This document shows, piece by piece, positions 42,727-51,082 of a stretch of DNA of 64,000 nucleotides. The DNA is from JBCCMQ01 sp039026235 (GTDB lineage Bacteria > Pseudomonadota > Alphaproteobacteria > Rhodobacterales > Rhodobacteraceae). The notes below the pieces were generated by a model. It was given only the letters and a program-made list of their open reading frames with translations, had not been told where the DNA came from and did no database searches. Within the stretch, counting starts at the first letter, position 1. Each line of letters opens with the position of its first letter. Location: assembly GCA_039026235.1 (NCBI GenBank), contig JBCCMQ010000001.1, forward strand, positions 744,001 to 808,000, in the 5' to 3' direction. Made by a program: the position numbers and the translations under genes.

Positions 42727-42913
42727 TCGGGCCGAACGGACGCCTAGGTCTGGCGTTGCTGCGTGATCCTGCACGGCAGTAGACACGCCGAATGCGCGCC
42801 GTTGAAAATGCTATTGGAAAGGTCCGTATACAACGGCATACCACAGGGGTTTTCGCAGGTGTGGAATCGCGTTAGACGGTCCCAAATCCGCAACAAACGC
42901 CATAGGAGGCCCC

Positions 42914-44125
42914 ATGTCCAAGATTAAGGTCGACAACCCGATTGTCGAGCTCGACGGTGATGAGATGACCCGGATTATCTGGGATTTCATCAAGAAAAAA
43001 CTGATCCAGCCTTACCTCGACGTTGACCTGCTTTATTATGATCTTGGGATTGAGGAACGCGATAACACCGACGATCAGATCACGATCGACGCCGCGGAAA
43101 AGATTAAGGAAGTCGGCGTCGGTGTAAAATGCGCCACGATCACGCCCGACGAAGGACGGGTTGAGGAATTCGGCCTCAAGAAAATGTGGCGCAGCCCCAA
43201 CGGCACGATCCGAAACATCCTTGGCGGTGTCGTCTTCCGGGCGCCGATCATCTGCCGGAACGTGCCGCGCCTTGTGCCCGGATGGACCGAGCCGATTGTC
43301 ATCGGACGCCATGCCTTTGGCGACCAGTACCGGGCCACTGATATGAAATTCCCTGGCGCGGGCACGCTGTCGATGAAGTTTGTGGGCGAAGATGGCGAAG
43401 TAATCGAGCACGAGGTCTTCAAGGCCCCCGCATCCGGTATCTACATGGGCATGTACAACCTCGACCAGTCGATCATCGATTTTGCCCGCGCTTCGTTTAA
43501 TTACGGCCTAAGTCTGGGCTGGCCGGTTTACCTGTCCACCAAGAACACCATCCTGAAACAGTACGATGGACAATTCATGATCCTGTTTCAGAAGGTTTTC
43601 GACGAGGAGTTTGCCGACAAGTTCAAAGCGGCCGGCATCACCTATGAACATCGCCTGATCGATGACATGGTGGCGGCCGCGATGAAATGGTCCGGCGGCT
43701 TCGTCTGGGCCTGCAAGAACTACGACGGCGATGTGCAGTCCGATACCGTGGCCCAGGGTTTCGGAAGCCTGGGGTTGATGACCAGCCAGCTAATGACCCC
43801 GGATGGCAAGATCGTAGAAGCCGAGGCGGCCCACGGCACCGTGACACGTCACTACCGCCAGCATCAAAAGGGCGAAGAGACCTCGACCAATTCCATCGCA
43901 TCAATCTATGCATGGACCGGAGGTTTGAAGCACCGTGCGAAGCTGGACGAAAACGCAGCGCTCGATAATTTCGCCGCAACGCTTGAACGTGTAGTGGTCG
44001 AAACGGTCGAATCCGGTGACATGACAAAGGATCTGGCGCTTTTGGTTGGGCCAAATCAGAAATGGCTGACCACCATGGGCTTCCTCGACAAGGTCGATGA
44101 AAACCTCAACAAGGCGCTTTCCTAG
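42914..44125 (+). CDS. icd: NADP-dependent isocitrate dehydrogenase
   Basis: Converts isocitrate to 2-oxoglutarate in the TCA cycle. The protein is 403 aa, the eukaryote-like homodimeric type. Motifs are KVDNPIVELDGDEMTRIIWD near residue 5, KKMWRSPNGTIRNILGGVVF near 89 with the substrate-binding Ser/Arg, FKAPASGIYMGMYN, FASFNYGLS (in ARASFNYGL), WACKNYDGDVQSDTVAQGFG near 270 with the metal-binding Asp, and EAAHGTVTRHYRQH near 307. A TAGGAGGCCCC site precedes the ATG. It is probably monocistronic. Confidence 0.97.
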   Translation: MSKIKVDNPIVELDGDEMTRIIWDFIKKKLIQPYLDVDLLYYDLGIEERDNTDDQITIDAAEKIKEVGVGVKCATITPDEGRVEEFGLKKMWRSPNGTIRNILGGVVFRAPIICRNVPRLVPGWTEPIVIGRHAFGDQYRATDMKFPGAGTLSMKFVGEDGEVIEHEVFKAPASGIYMGMYNLDQSIIDFARASFNYGLSLGWPVYLSTKNTILKQYDGQFMILFQKVFDEEFADKFKAAGITYEHRLIDDMVAAAMKWSGGFVWACKNYDGDVQSDTVAQGFGSLGLMTSQLMTPDGKIVEAEAAHGTVTRHYRQHQKGEETSTNSIASIYAWTGGLKHRAKLDENAALDNFAATLERVVVETVESGDMTKDLALLVGPNQKWLTTMGFLDKVDENLNKALS

Positions 44126-44142
44126 CACACTTCCGCGCTAGG
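44121..44142 (+). terminator. Hairpin overlapping the icd stop codon
   Basis: CCTAGC and GCTAGG pair over six bases around a 10-base loop; the left arm includes the icd TAG. There is no T run, so it is a weak terminator or mRNA-protecting hairpin. Confidence 0.35.
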
Positions 44143-44158
44143 GCGTTTGCACAGTATA

Positions 44159-44187
44159 CTTGCATCCGTTCATTCGGGTGCAAGGAG
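44159..44187 (+). promoter_or_regulatory. Leader hairpin covering the ribosome-binding site
   Basis: CTTGCATCC pairs with GGGTGCAAG (one T-G wobble) around the loop GTTCATTC, making a nine-bp stem at 44159-44184. Its right arm includes the first three bases of the AAGGAG ribosome site (44182-44187), which serves a TTG start at 44194. The structure could limit translation of the macro/TIR-like protein until melted. It is seen in sequence; the control function is inferred. Confidence 0.5.
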
Positions 44188-44193
44188 CCTGGT

Positions 44194-45174
44194 TTGGGAA
44201 TTTTAGATAGAATTGAAGTCGTCCACGGCGACATTTTGGACGTTGAAGCCGATCTTCTGGTCATGAAGCACGCGGATGGCTTTTATGGAGCGGATCTTGC
44301 CGTAGCCCGCGCACTGGCACTGAAGGGCGGACCGGCAAAGGGCGCTTTAGAGTTCCTTCCAGGCAGATCCACGGTGCACGCGCATGAGGTCGCGTTTCTA
44401 GGTGTTGGGGTCCTTTATGACTTCCGCTATCAAGAGATATTCGAGTTCGGGCAGGACCTTTTGAGGATCGCGACCGAAGAACGGCCCGACAGCGCCGTCA
44501 TTGCCACGACAATCCACGGCCCGGGGTACGGGCTGGATGAAACCGTCTCTTTTCTTGCCGAACTGCGCGGTATGCTTGAAAGCCGCTATTCAGAGGATGC
44601 GACCGCCGCACGCATCGTCTTTGTCGAGATGTCGGAACGGCGGGCTTACCGGCTGCGCAGGATCCTGGCGAATTTGCGCGACGATGTGGCGGAAGACATG
44701 GCGGCAGAGGCCTCGGTCGAAACGACACCAGAAGAAATCGAGGCTGAGGCACAGATGTTCGCCGGCGGCCGACCTGACAATGATCCGCGCATGCTGATTG
44801 TGGCCATGCCATTCGCCGACAAGTACGAAGACGAATACCACATCGGCTTTACCGAGGCGGCGCATCCCAACAACTACATCTGCGAATGCCTGAAGTACGA
44901 AAAATATACCGGTGATGTCGTTCGCGAAATTGAGCGGCGCATACGGTCGGCCAAGGGCATCATCGCCCTTCTGAACGACCGCAACCCCAATGTTTTCCTG
45001 GAAATCGGCTATGCCATGGCGTTGTCGAAACCACTGATCCTTGTCGCCAAGGAAGGCGAAACCATACCCTTCGATATCCGCAATCTGCGGCGCATCACCT
45101 ATACTGGCATTCGCGAGCTGCGCACATTGATGACGGATGAAATCCGCGAACTGTCAACCCAGGGCGTGCTCTAG
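44194..45174 (+). CDS. Two-domain protein: macro/M17-N-like plus TIR/deoxyribosyltransferase-like
   Basis: A 326-aa soluble protein from TTG 44194 (AAGGAG six bases upstream). Residues 6-160 resemble the macro/M17 N-terminal fold: HGDILDVEADLLVMKHADGF, then a phosphate-loop-like IATTIHGPGYGLDE near 103-116. A charged linker follows. Residues 198-305 match the TIR-like/nucleoside 2-deoxyribosyltransferase group: RMLIVAMPFADKYEDEYHIG, VVREIERRIRSAKGIIALLN, and NPNVFLEIGYAMALSKPLIL with the expected catalytic Glu270. NAD-derived ligand sensing or cleavage is inferred. It stands alone, between icd and a DUF6356 gene, without recognised defence neighbours. Confidence 0.7.
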   Translation: MGILDRIEVVHGDILDVEADLLVMKHADGFYGADLAVARALALKGGPAKGALEFLPGRSTVHAHEVAFLGVGVLYDFRYQEIFEFGQDLLRIATEERPDSAVIATTIHGPGYGLDETVSFLAELRGMLESRYSEDATAARIVFVEMSERRAYRLRRILANLRDDVAEDMAAEASVETTPEEIEAEAQMFAGGRPDNDPRMLIVAMPFADKYEDEYHIGFTEAAHPNNYICECLKYEKYTGDVVREIERRIRSAKGIIALLNDRNPNVFLEIGYAMALSKPLILVAKEGETIPFDIRNLRRITYTGIRELRTLMTDEIRELSTQGVL

Positions 45175-45407
45175 CCTTCTACCGGGGCGGCATCCGCAGC
45201 CGGTCCTGACCGGTTCTGGGTGCGATGATACAGTTTTGCAATAATACCACTGGCCGTTTTTTCAAAGGCGGCGGGAATGATCGCGTGGATTAGCGCAGCG
45301 CCTGCGGCCAGGAACAGCCATCCGGCAAACCAAAGTGCGAAGGCGGCATGTTCGAGGTATGTCTCATCAACGCTGGACGGGTGGTCGAGGAAGATTTTGC
45401 CAAGCAT
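45171..45407 (-). CDS. DUF6356 family small membrane protein
   Basis: A 78-aa protein: GKIFLDHPSSVDETYLEHAA at the start, a membrane span (FALWFAGWLFLAAGAALIHA) and FEKTASGIIAKLYHRT near residue 48. This HPxSVDExYxEH pattern is typical of a small family I know from alphaproteobacteria, of unknown function. AAGGAGCGCAGA precedes the ATG. Its stop overlaps the end of the convergent macro/TIR-like gene by four bases. Confidence 0.8.
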   Translation of the reverse strand: MLGKIFLDHPSSVDETYLEHAAFALWFAGWLFLAAGAALIHAIIPAAFEKTASGIIAKLYHRTQNRSGPAADAAPVEG

Positions 45408-45493
45408 TCTGCGCTCCTTGATGAAAAACCGATTGGGTTGATCTTGTATCGCAGAGACGCATCCTAAATTTGTCCTTTTCTTATGGAAATACG

Positions 45494-45528
45494 GCGATTG
45501 TCCAGGATATAATTATGAGGACTATCGC
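45494..45528. promoter_or_regulatory. Operator-like inverted repeat before the AsnC gene
   Basis: GCGATTGTCC (45494-45503) and GGACTATCGC (45519-45528) are inverted copies with one mismatch, flanking the AT-rich 15-bp core AGGATATAATTATGA. It ends two bases before the ATG at 45531 and contains the GAGGA ribosome site. This fits autoregulation by an Lrp/AsnC protein. It is seen in sequence; the binding factor is inferred. Confidence 0.55.
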
Positions 45529-45530
45529 TA

Positions 45531-45998
45531 ATGAGGGATATTTTCCCCATGGATACCATGGATGCGAAAATACTGAATGTTTTGCAGAAGGACGCATCGA
45601 TCGGTCTCGATGCGATCGGAGATCGCGTGGGGTTGTCGCGCAATGGCGTCTGGCGCCGCGTGCGCGCGCTTGAAGACGCGGGCATCATCAAAGGACGGGT
45701 TGCCTTGTTGGATGCAGATCGCCTGGGCCTGGGGCTAAGCGTTTTCGTTCTGATCAGAACCAACCGCCACGATGCAGCTTGGACCGAAGACTTCCGCCGG
45801 GCGACCCGCGCCATTCCCGAGATCTTGGGCGCCTACCGAATGACCGGAGAGCTTGACTATCTCATCCACGCCCGAGTGGCGGACATGGCAGCCTATGACC
45901 GGCTCTATCAGCGGCTGACCGCGATGGTGGAAATGTCGGACGTCTCGGCCAGTTTCGTAATGGAAGAGCTGAAGGAAACGACGGCTTTTCCCCTTTAA
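45531..45998 (+). CDS. Lrp/AsnC-family transcriptional regulator
   Basis: A 155-aa regulator. The N-terminal helix-turn-helix is LDAIGDRVGLSRNGVWRRVR near residue 26, and the C-terminal RAM ligand-binding domain is residues 65-150 (GLGLSVFVLIRTNRHDAAWT, FRRATRAIPEILGAYRMTGE, DYLIHARVADMAAYDRLYQR). The ATG at 45531 has GAGGA nine bases upstream; in-frame ATGs at 45549 and 45558 are alternatives. It precedes the SMR exporter gene by 39 bp in the same direction, so it may control it, and it probably binds the inverted repeat before its own start. Confidence 0.9.
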   Translation: MRDIFPMDTMDAKILNVLQKDASIGLDAIGDRVGLSRNGVWRRVRALEDAGIIKGRVALLDADRLGLGLSVFVLIRTNRHDAAWTEDFRRATRAIPEILGAYRMTGELDYLIHARVADMAAYDRLYQRLTAMVEMSDVSASFVMEELKETTAFPL

Positions 45999-46037
45999 TT
46001 CCCACGGCGCTAGGCCGGTCCATGAAGGAGGCCCGCG

Positions 46038-46373
46038 ATGCCATTCCACTATGTCTATCTGTTCTTCGCCATTCTAGCTGAAACGGTCGGCACCACGGCG
46101 CTTCAGGCCAGCCAGCAGTTCACCCGACCGTTGCCCACGATCCTTGTCGTAGTGGCCTATGGCGCTTCGTTCTATCTGATGTCGATAACGCTGAAATTCA
46201 TGCCTGTCGGGATCGTCTACGCGATCTGGTCAGGGCTTGGCATTGTCTTTATTGCCGCCATAGGATTTGCGGTTTTCGGCCAACGGCTGGATTTTCCGGC
46301 TGTTGCCGGTATCGCACTTATCGTCGCGGGGATTCTAGTGATCCACCTGTTTTCAACGACTTCTTCGCACTAG
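46038..46373 (+). CDS. Small multidrug resistance (SMR) family exporter
   Basis: A 111-aa proton-coupled exporter of cationic compounds, with four membrane helices. The essential Glu is present (AILAETVGTTALQAS, Glu15). MSITLKFMPVGIVYAIWSGL near residue 48 and GIVFIAAIGFAVFGQRLD are typical of the EmrE/QacE subgroup. An AAGGAGG site precedes the ATG. It is downstream of the AsnC-type regulator with a short gap. Substrates could be quaternary amines or polyamine-like compounds; it is not possible to decide. Confidence 0.9.
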   Translation: MPFHYVYLFFAILAETVGTTALQASQQFTRPLPTILVVVAYGASFYLMSITLKFMPVGIVYAIWSGLGIVFIAAIGFAVFGQRLDFPAVAGIALIVAGILVIHLFSTTSSH

Positions 46374-46387
46374 GTGAGGTGCGCCGC

Positions 46388-46672
46388 TCAAACCTCTTCG
46401 ACAACCACCACGTCGCGTTCGGACGACGCCTTGGCGAAGGCCAGCGCTTCGCGGTAGCGCGGGGAGTTATAACAGGCTTCGGCATCGGCCACTGAAGGGA
46501 ACCGGGCCACCACATTGCGCGCCCTGTCGCGGCCTTCAAGCTGTGTGTATTTTCCACCGCGCGCAAGAAACACACCGCCATGGGCCGTGATCGCCTCGGT
46601 CGCGATGGCCGCGTATTTGGCATAGGTTTCTTCATCGGTCACATGGACGTTGGCGATCCAAAGGGCACCCAT
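46388..46672 (-). CDS. DUF1330 family protein
   Basis: A 94-aa dimeric alpha-beta barrel protein: MGALWIANVHVTDEETYAKY, ATEAITAHGGVFLARGGKYT, LEGRDRARNVVARFPSVADA, then EACYNSPRYREALAFAKASS, the DUF1330 pattern. GGAGGTTAAG directly precedes the ATG at 46672, so the longer frame to 46780 is rejected. The start is one base from the alaS stop, so it is read through with alaS. Function unknown. Confidence 0.88.
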   Translation of the reverse strand: MGALWIANVHVTDEETYAKYAAIATEAITAHGGVFLARGGKYTQLEGRDRARNVVARFPSVADAEACYNSPRYREALAFAKASSERDVVVVEEV

Positions 46673-46673
46673 C

Positions 46674-49334
46674 TTAACCTCCAATAATTGCTTCTGCTGC
46701 CGCGATGGCTGCCTGGGCGTTGGCAGCATCGCGGCCGCCGCCCTGGGCCAGGTCAGGGCGACCGCCCCCGCCCTTTCCACCGAGTTCTGTAACCGCCGCG
46801 CGCACGAGGTCGACCGCCGACACCCGCCCGGTCAGATCCTCCGTCACGCCGGCCGCAACCGCGGCCTTACCGTCCGCATCGGCAATCAAAAGGATCGCAC
46901 CGGACCCGATACGCGCCTTGTGCGCATCGATCAGGCCGGGAAGGTCTTTACCTGACACGCCTGCGATGACTTGGCCCAGAAAAGAAACTCCGCCGATGTC
47001 GCGGGCTTCGGGCGCGGCCTGTGCGCCATCGCCCGCCAGCGCAAGCTTCCGGCGCAATTCGGCAACTTCATTCTGCAGGTTCTTTCGTTCGCCGAGCAAC
47101 GCCCGAACCCGGTCGGTCAGCTCTTCGGGCTGCGCCTTCATCGTCAGGGCCAGTTCCGCCACGCGCCGGTCCTGGGTGGCCAGATAGGCCATGGCGGCCG
47201 GACCGGTCAGCGCCTCAATCCGGCGCACACCTGCCGAAGACGCGCTGTCACCCAACGTCACGAAGGCACCGATATCACCCGTCCGGCGCACATGCGTGCC
47301 GCCGCAAAGTTCGATCGAATAGGTGTCTCCACCCGCCCCTTTTCCGGTGGCATCCTTGGTCCCCATCGAAACCACGCGCACCTCATCACCATACTTTTCC
47401 CCAAATAGCGCCTGGGCACCGATGGACCTGGCGTCATCGGGTGCCATTATGCGCGTCTCGACAAGGCTGTTCTGGCGCACATAGGCGTTCACTTCGGCCT
47501 CGATGGCGGCAATCTGATCCAGATCCAGCGCCCTTCCATGGCTGAAATCGAACCGCAGCCTGTCAGCATCATTCAGCGATCCCCGCTGGGCCACATGCTC
47601 GCCAAGATGTTGCCGAAGCGCTTCGTGCAGCAGGTGTGTGGCCGAATGGTTCGCCCGGATCGCGGTTCTTCGACGGGCGTCGACGGCCAGTTGCGCGCCC
47701 TGGCCCACGGCGATGCTGCCGGCATCAAGCAGACCATTGTGAATGACCACACCGGCCTGTTTTCGGGTGTCGGTGACGGTCACACTGCCGGTATCGGTCT
47801 TCAGGCTGCCCCGGTCGCCGACCTGACCACCGCTTTCGGCATAAAACGGTGTCTGGTTAAGAACGATGCGCACTTTGGTGCCGGCCTCGGCCGTGTCGAC
47901 CTCTGATCCATCGATGACAAGGGCCAGGATCTGACCTTCGGCGATTTCAGTCTCATAGCCAAGAAAGTCCGTCGCGCCGTGGGTGTCCGCGATGTCGAAC
48001 CAGATGGTTTCGTCACCCTCCGCGCCGGAGCCTGCCCAGGCCGCGCGGGCCTTAGCCTTTTGCTCTGCCATGGCAGCGTTAAAGCCGTCGACATCGACGG
48101 CCCGGTCGCGTTCCCGCAGGGCATCCTGGGTTAGATCAAGTGGGAACCCGTAAGTGTCATAAAGCTTGAAAGCCGACGCACCGGGCAAGTCCGCGTCAAC
48201 GGGCAACTGACCCAGTTCTTCATCAAGCAGACGCAGCCCCCGGTCCAGCGTGGCCTTGAAACGGGTTTCTTCCTGAAGAAGCGTGTCTTCGATCACCGCT
48301 TGGGTCGCCGGCAGTTCCGGATAGGCGCGCCCCATCTGGGCCACCAGTTCCGGCACGAGACCGTGCATGACCGGATCTCTGGCACCCAAAAGATGCGCAT
48401 GACGCATGGCCCGGCGCATGATCCGACGCAGAACATAGCCGCGCCCTTCGTTCGAAGGCATGACACCCTCGGCGATCAGGAACGAGATCGAGCGGATATG
48501 GTCGGCGATAACCCTGTGGTGGGTCTTTCCGGGGCCGTCCGGATCCGTAGCCGTCAGCGTTGCGGACGTCTCGATAAGGGCGCGCATGAGGTCCGTGGCA
48601 TAGTTATCGTTGGTGCCCTGCAACAGCGCCGCCACCCGTTCGATCCCCATGCCTGTGTCAATGGACTGGTTCGGAAGATCCTTTCGGCTGCCGTCTTCGA
48701 ACTGTTCGTACTGCATGAAGACCAGGTTCCAGATTTCAACGAACCGGTCGCCGTCTTCTTCCGGACTGCCCGGAGGGCCGCCCCAAATATGATCGCCGTG
48801 GTCGAAGAAAATCTCGGATGATGGGCCGCAGGGTCCAGTCGGGCCCATCATCCAGAAATTGTCATCCGTGGCGATGCGAATGATCCGGTCATCAGAGAAA
48901 CCGGCGACCTTCTTCCAGATCTCGGCTGCCTCGTCATCGGTGTGATAGATGGTGACCACCAAACGGGACGCATCGATCCCGAGTTCCTTTGTCACAACAT
49001 CCCAGGCAAACGGAATGGCATCGGCTTTGAAGTAGTCGCCGAAGCTGAAATTCCCGAGCATTTCAAAGAACGTGTGATGGCGTGCGGTGTAACCTACGTT
49101 GTCGAGGTCATTGTGCTTGCCGCCCGCGCGGACGCACTTCTGGCTTGTGGTCGCACGGCTATAGGCGCGATGTTCGAGCCCCGTAAATAGGTTCTTGAAC
49201 TGCACCATGCCGGAGTTGGTGAACATCAGTGTCGGATCATTGCGCGGCACGAGAGGAGAGCTATCCACAACCTCATGGCCCTGACGGTGGAAATAGTCGA
49301 GAAAGGTCGACCGTATGTCGTTCAGGCTGGTCAT
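46674..49334 (-). CDS. alaS: Alanyl-tRNA synthetase
   Basis: Charges tRNA-Ala. The protein is 886 aa, full length. The catalytic core has RHHTFFEMLGNFSFGDYFK near residue 70, and motif TDDNFWMMGPTGPCGPSSEI near 153. The editing domain has NHSATHLLHEALRQHLGEHV near 560 (HxxxH zinc motif) and ELCGGTHVRRTGDIGAF near 665. The C-terminal C-Ala domain is after residue 730 (coiled coil ERKNLQNEVAELRRKLALAG, then Gly-rich GGKGGGGRPDLAQGGG). The ATG at 49334 follows CGGAGACACCG; the frame to 49493 is not used. Confidence 0.98.
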   Translation of the reverse strand: MTSLNDIRSTFLDYFHRQGHEVVDSSPLVPRNDPTLMFTNSGMVQFKNLFTGLEHRAYSRATTSQKCVRAGGKHNDLDNVGYTARHHTFFEMLGNFSFGDYFKADAIPFAWDVVTKELGIDASRLVVTIYHTDDEAAEIWKKVAGFSDDRIIRIATDDNFWMMGPTGPCGPSSEIFFDHGDHIWGGPPGSPEEDGDRFVEIWNLVFMQYEQFEDGSRKDLPNQSIDTGMGIERVAALLQGTNDNYATDLMRALIETSATLTATDPDGPGKTHHRVIADHIRSISFLIAEGVMPSNEGRGYVLRRIMRRAMRHAHLLGARDPVMHGLVPELVAQMGRAYPELPATQAVIEDTLLQEETRFKATLDRGLRLLDEELGQLPVDADLPGASAFKLYDTYGFPLDLTQDALRERDRAVDVDGFNAAMAEQKAKARAAWAGSGAEGDETIWFDIADTHGATDFLGYETEIAEGQILALVIDGSEVDTAEAGTKVRIVLNQTPFYAESGGQVGDRGSLKTDTGSVTVTDTRKQAGVVIHNGLLDAGSIAVGQGAQLAVDARRRTAIRANHSATHLLHEALRQHLGEHVAQRGSLNDADRLRFDFSHGRALDLDQIAAIEAEVNAYVRQNSLVETRIMAPDDARSIGAQALFGEKYGDEVRVVSMGTKDATGKGAGGDTYSIELCGGTHVRRTGDIGAFVTLGDSASSAGVRRIEALTGPAAMAYLATQDRRVAELALTMKAQPEELTDRVRALLGERKNLQNEVAELRRKLALAGDGAQAAPEARDIGGVSFLGQVIAGVSGKDLPGLIDAHKARIGSGAILLIADADGKAAVAAGVTEDLTGRVSAVDLVRAAVTELGGKGGGGRPDLAQGGGRDAANAQAAIAAAEAIIGG

Positions 49335-49827
49335 CGGTGTCTCCGGACGAATTTCGGTCGGACAGATAACGGCAGGCGCCATGGGTGTCGAGAGGCGGAA
49401 GGCCCCAGCAAAGCCAATCTTATGCGGCGCACCTGCACAGTCGCCGGCAAGGGCGCCACGGCCTGTACGACCGCATGGTTTGAAATAGCTCAAGAGCTTG
49501 CGTCACAGCCCGACCGCCGCAAAGCGCTTTCCCGGGACGCACCGAGATCAGACTGAAGGCACCCAAGCAACGTCCGACAAGTAAAGGCACTGCGAAAACT
49601 GTGGGTCTACCATAACGCCTGACGGAGAATTGCCACCGGAAACCACCCAGTACCAAGAGACCCCCTCGCTCTTTCAAGCGACGCCCAACTCGGGCCGGTG
49701 GGCAATTCGTGCACCGCAACCGCTATGGTCGATCCGTGCCAGTCCAACGCAATCGGCCGCGCACATCGCGCGGCCGCAGTTGTTTTGGTCTTCTAAGGCA
49801 CTGCAACCCAGATAAGGGGCCCGATCT
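49335..49827. other. 493-bp gap between alaS and recA with two large hairpins
   Basis: No convincing gene was found on either strand. GAATTGCCACCGG (49627-49639) pairs with CCGGTGGGCAATTC (49695-49708), 13 bp with one bulge, enclosing 55 nt. CGGCCGCGC-ACATC-GCGCGGCCG (49754-49776) is a perfect nine-bp stem followed on the plus strand by CAGTTGTTTTGG; it could end recA transcription or an opposite RNA. The alaS promoter must lie in the left part. Confidence 0.5.
49754..49776. terminator. Strong hairpin downstream of recA
   Basis: Nine-bp perfect stem with a five-base loop, 52 bases past the recA stop. The minus-strand side lacks a T run; the plus-strand side has TTGTTTTGG. It may terminate recA poorly or a plus-strand RNA better. 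Confidence 0.45.
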
Positions 49828-50892
<1,065 letters not shown>

Positions 50893-50977
50893 GTTACCAC
50901 TCGCTTGGTTATTTCACAGTGCCTGCCCGGCAGCAATCGCCGCCGGTGATCTTGTTTTGTTCTTGTCGCTATCTTGA

Positions 50978-50992
50978 GAATAAAACGAGAAC
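50978..50992 (-). promoter_or_regulatory. Probable LexA (SOS) box upstream of recA
   Basis: On the minus strand the site reads GTTC-TCGTTTT-ATTC, one mismatch from the alphaproteobacterial LexA consensus GTTC-N7-GTTC. A second weaker match, GATC-TTGTTTT-GTTC, lies on the plus strand at 50948-50962. recA is a canonical SOS gene in this group. Site is seen; binding is inferred. Confidence 0.55.
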
Positions 50993-51082
50993 AAATCAAG
51001 TAAAATTCTCAATAACTTTGACATCGCCATCTTAACAAATGATTACGATTGTTCGGACGGTTCCCGGGGTGCCCGGTTTTTC

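Noticed and set aside
44194..46373. Multi-gene defence island around the macro/TIR-like gene
   Set aside because: Neighbours are icd, a DUF6356 protein, an AsnC regulator and an SMR exporter; none is a known defence partner.
49420..49719. 99-aa minus-strand frame in the alaS-recA gap
   Set aside because: No ribosome site, odd Arg/Cys-rich composition, and it runs through the inverted repeat; probably non-coding.
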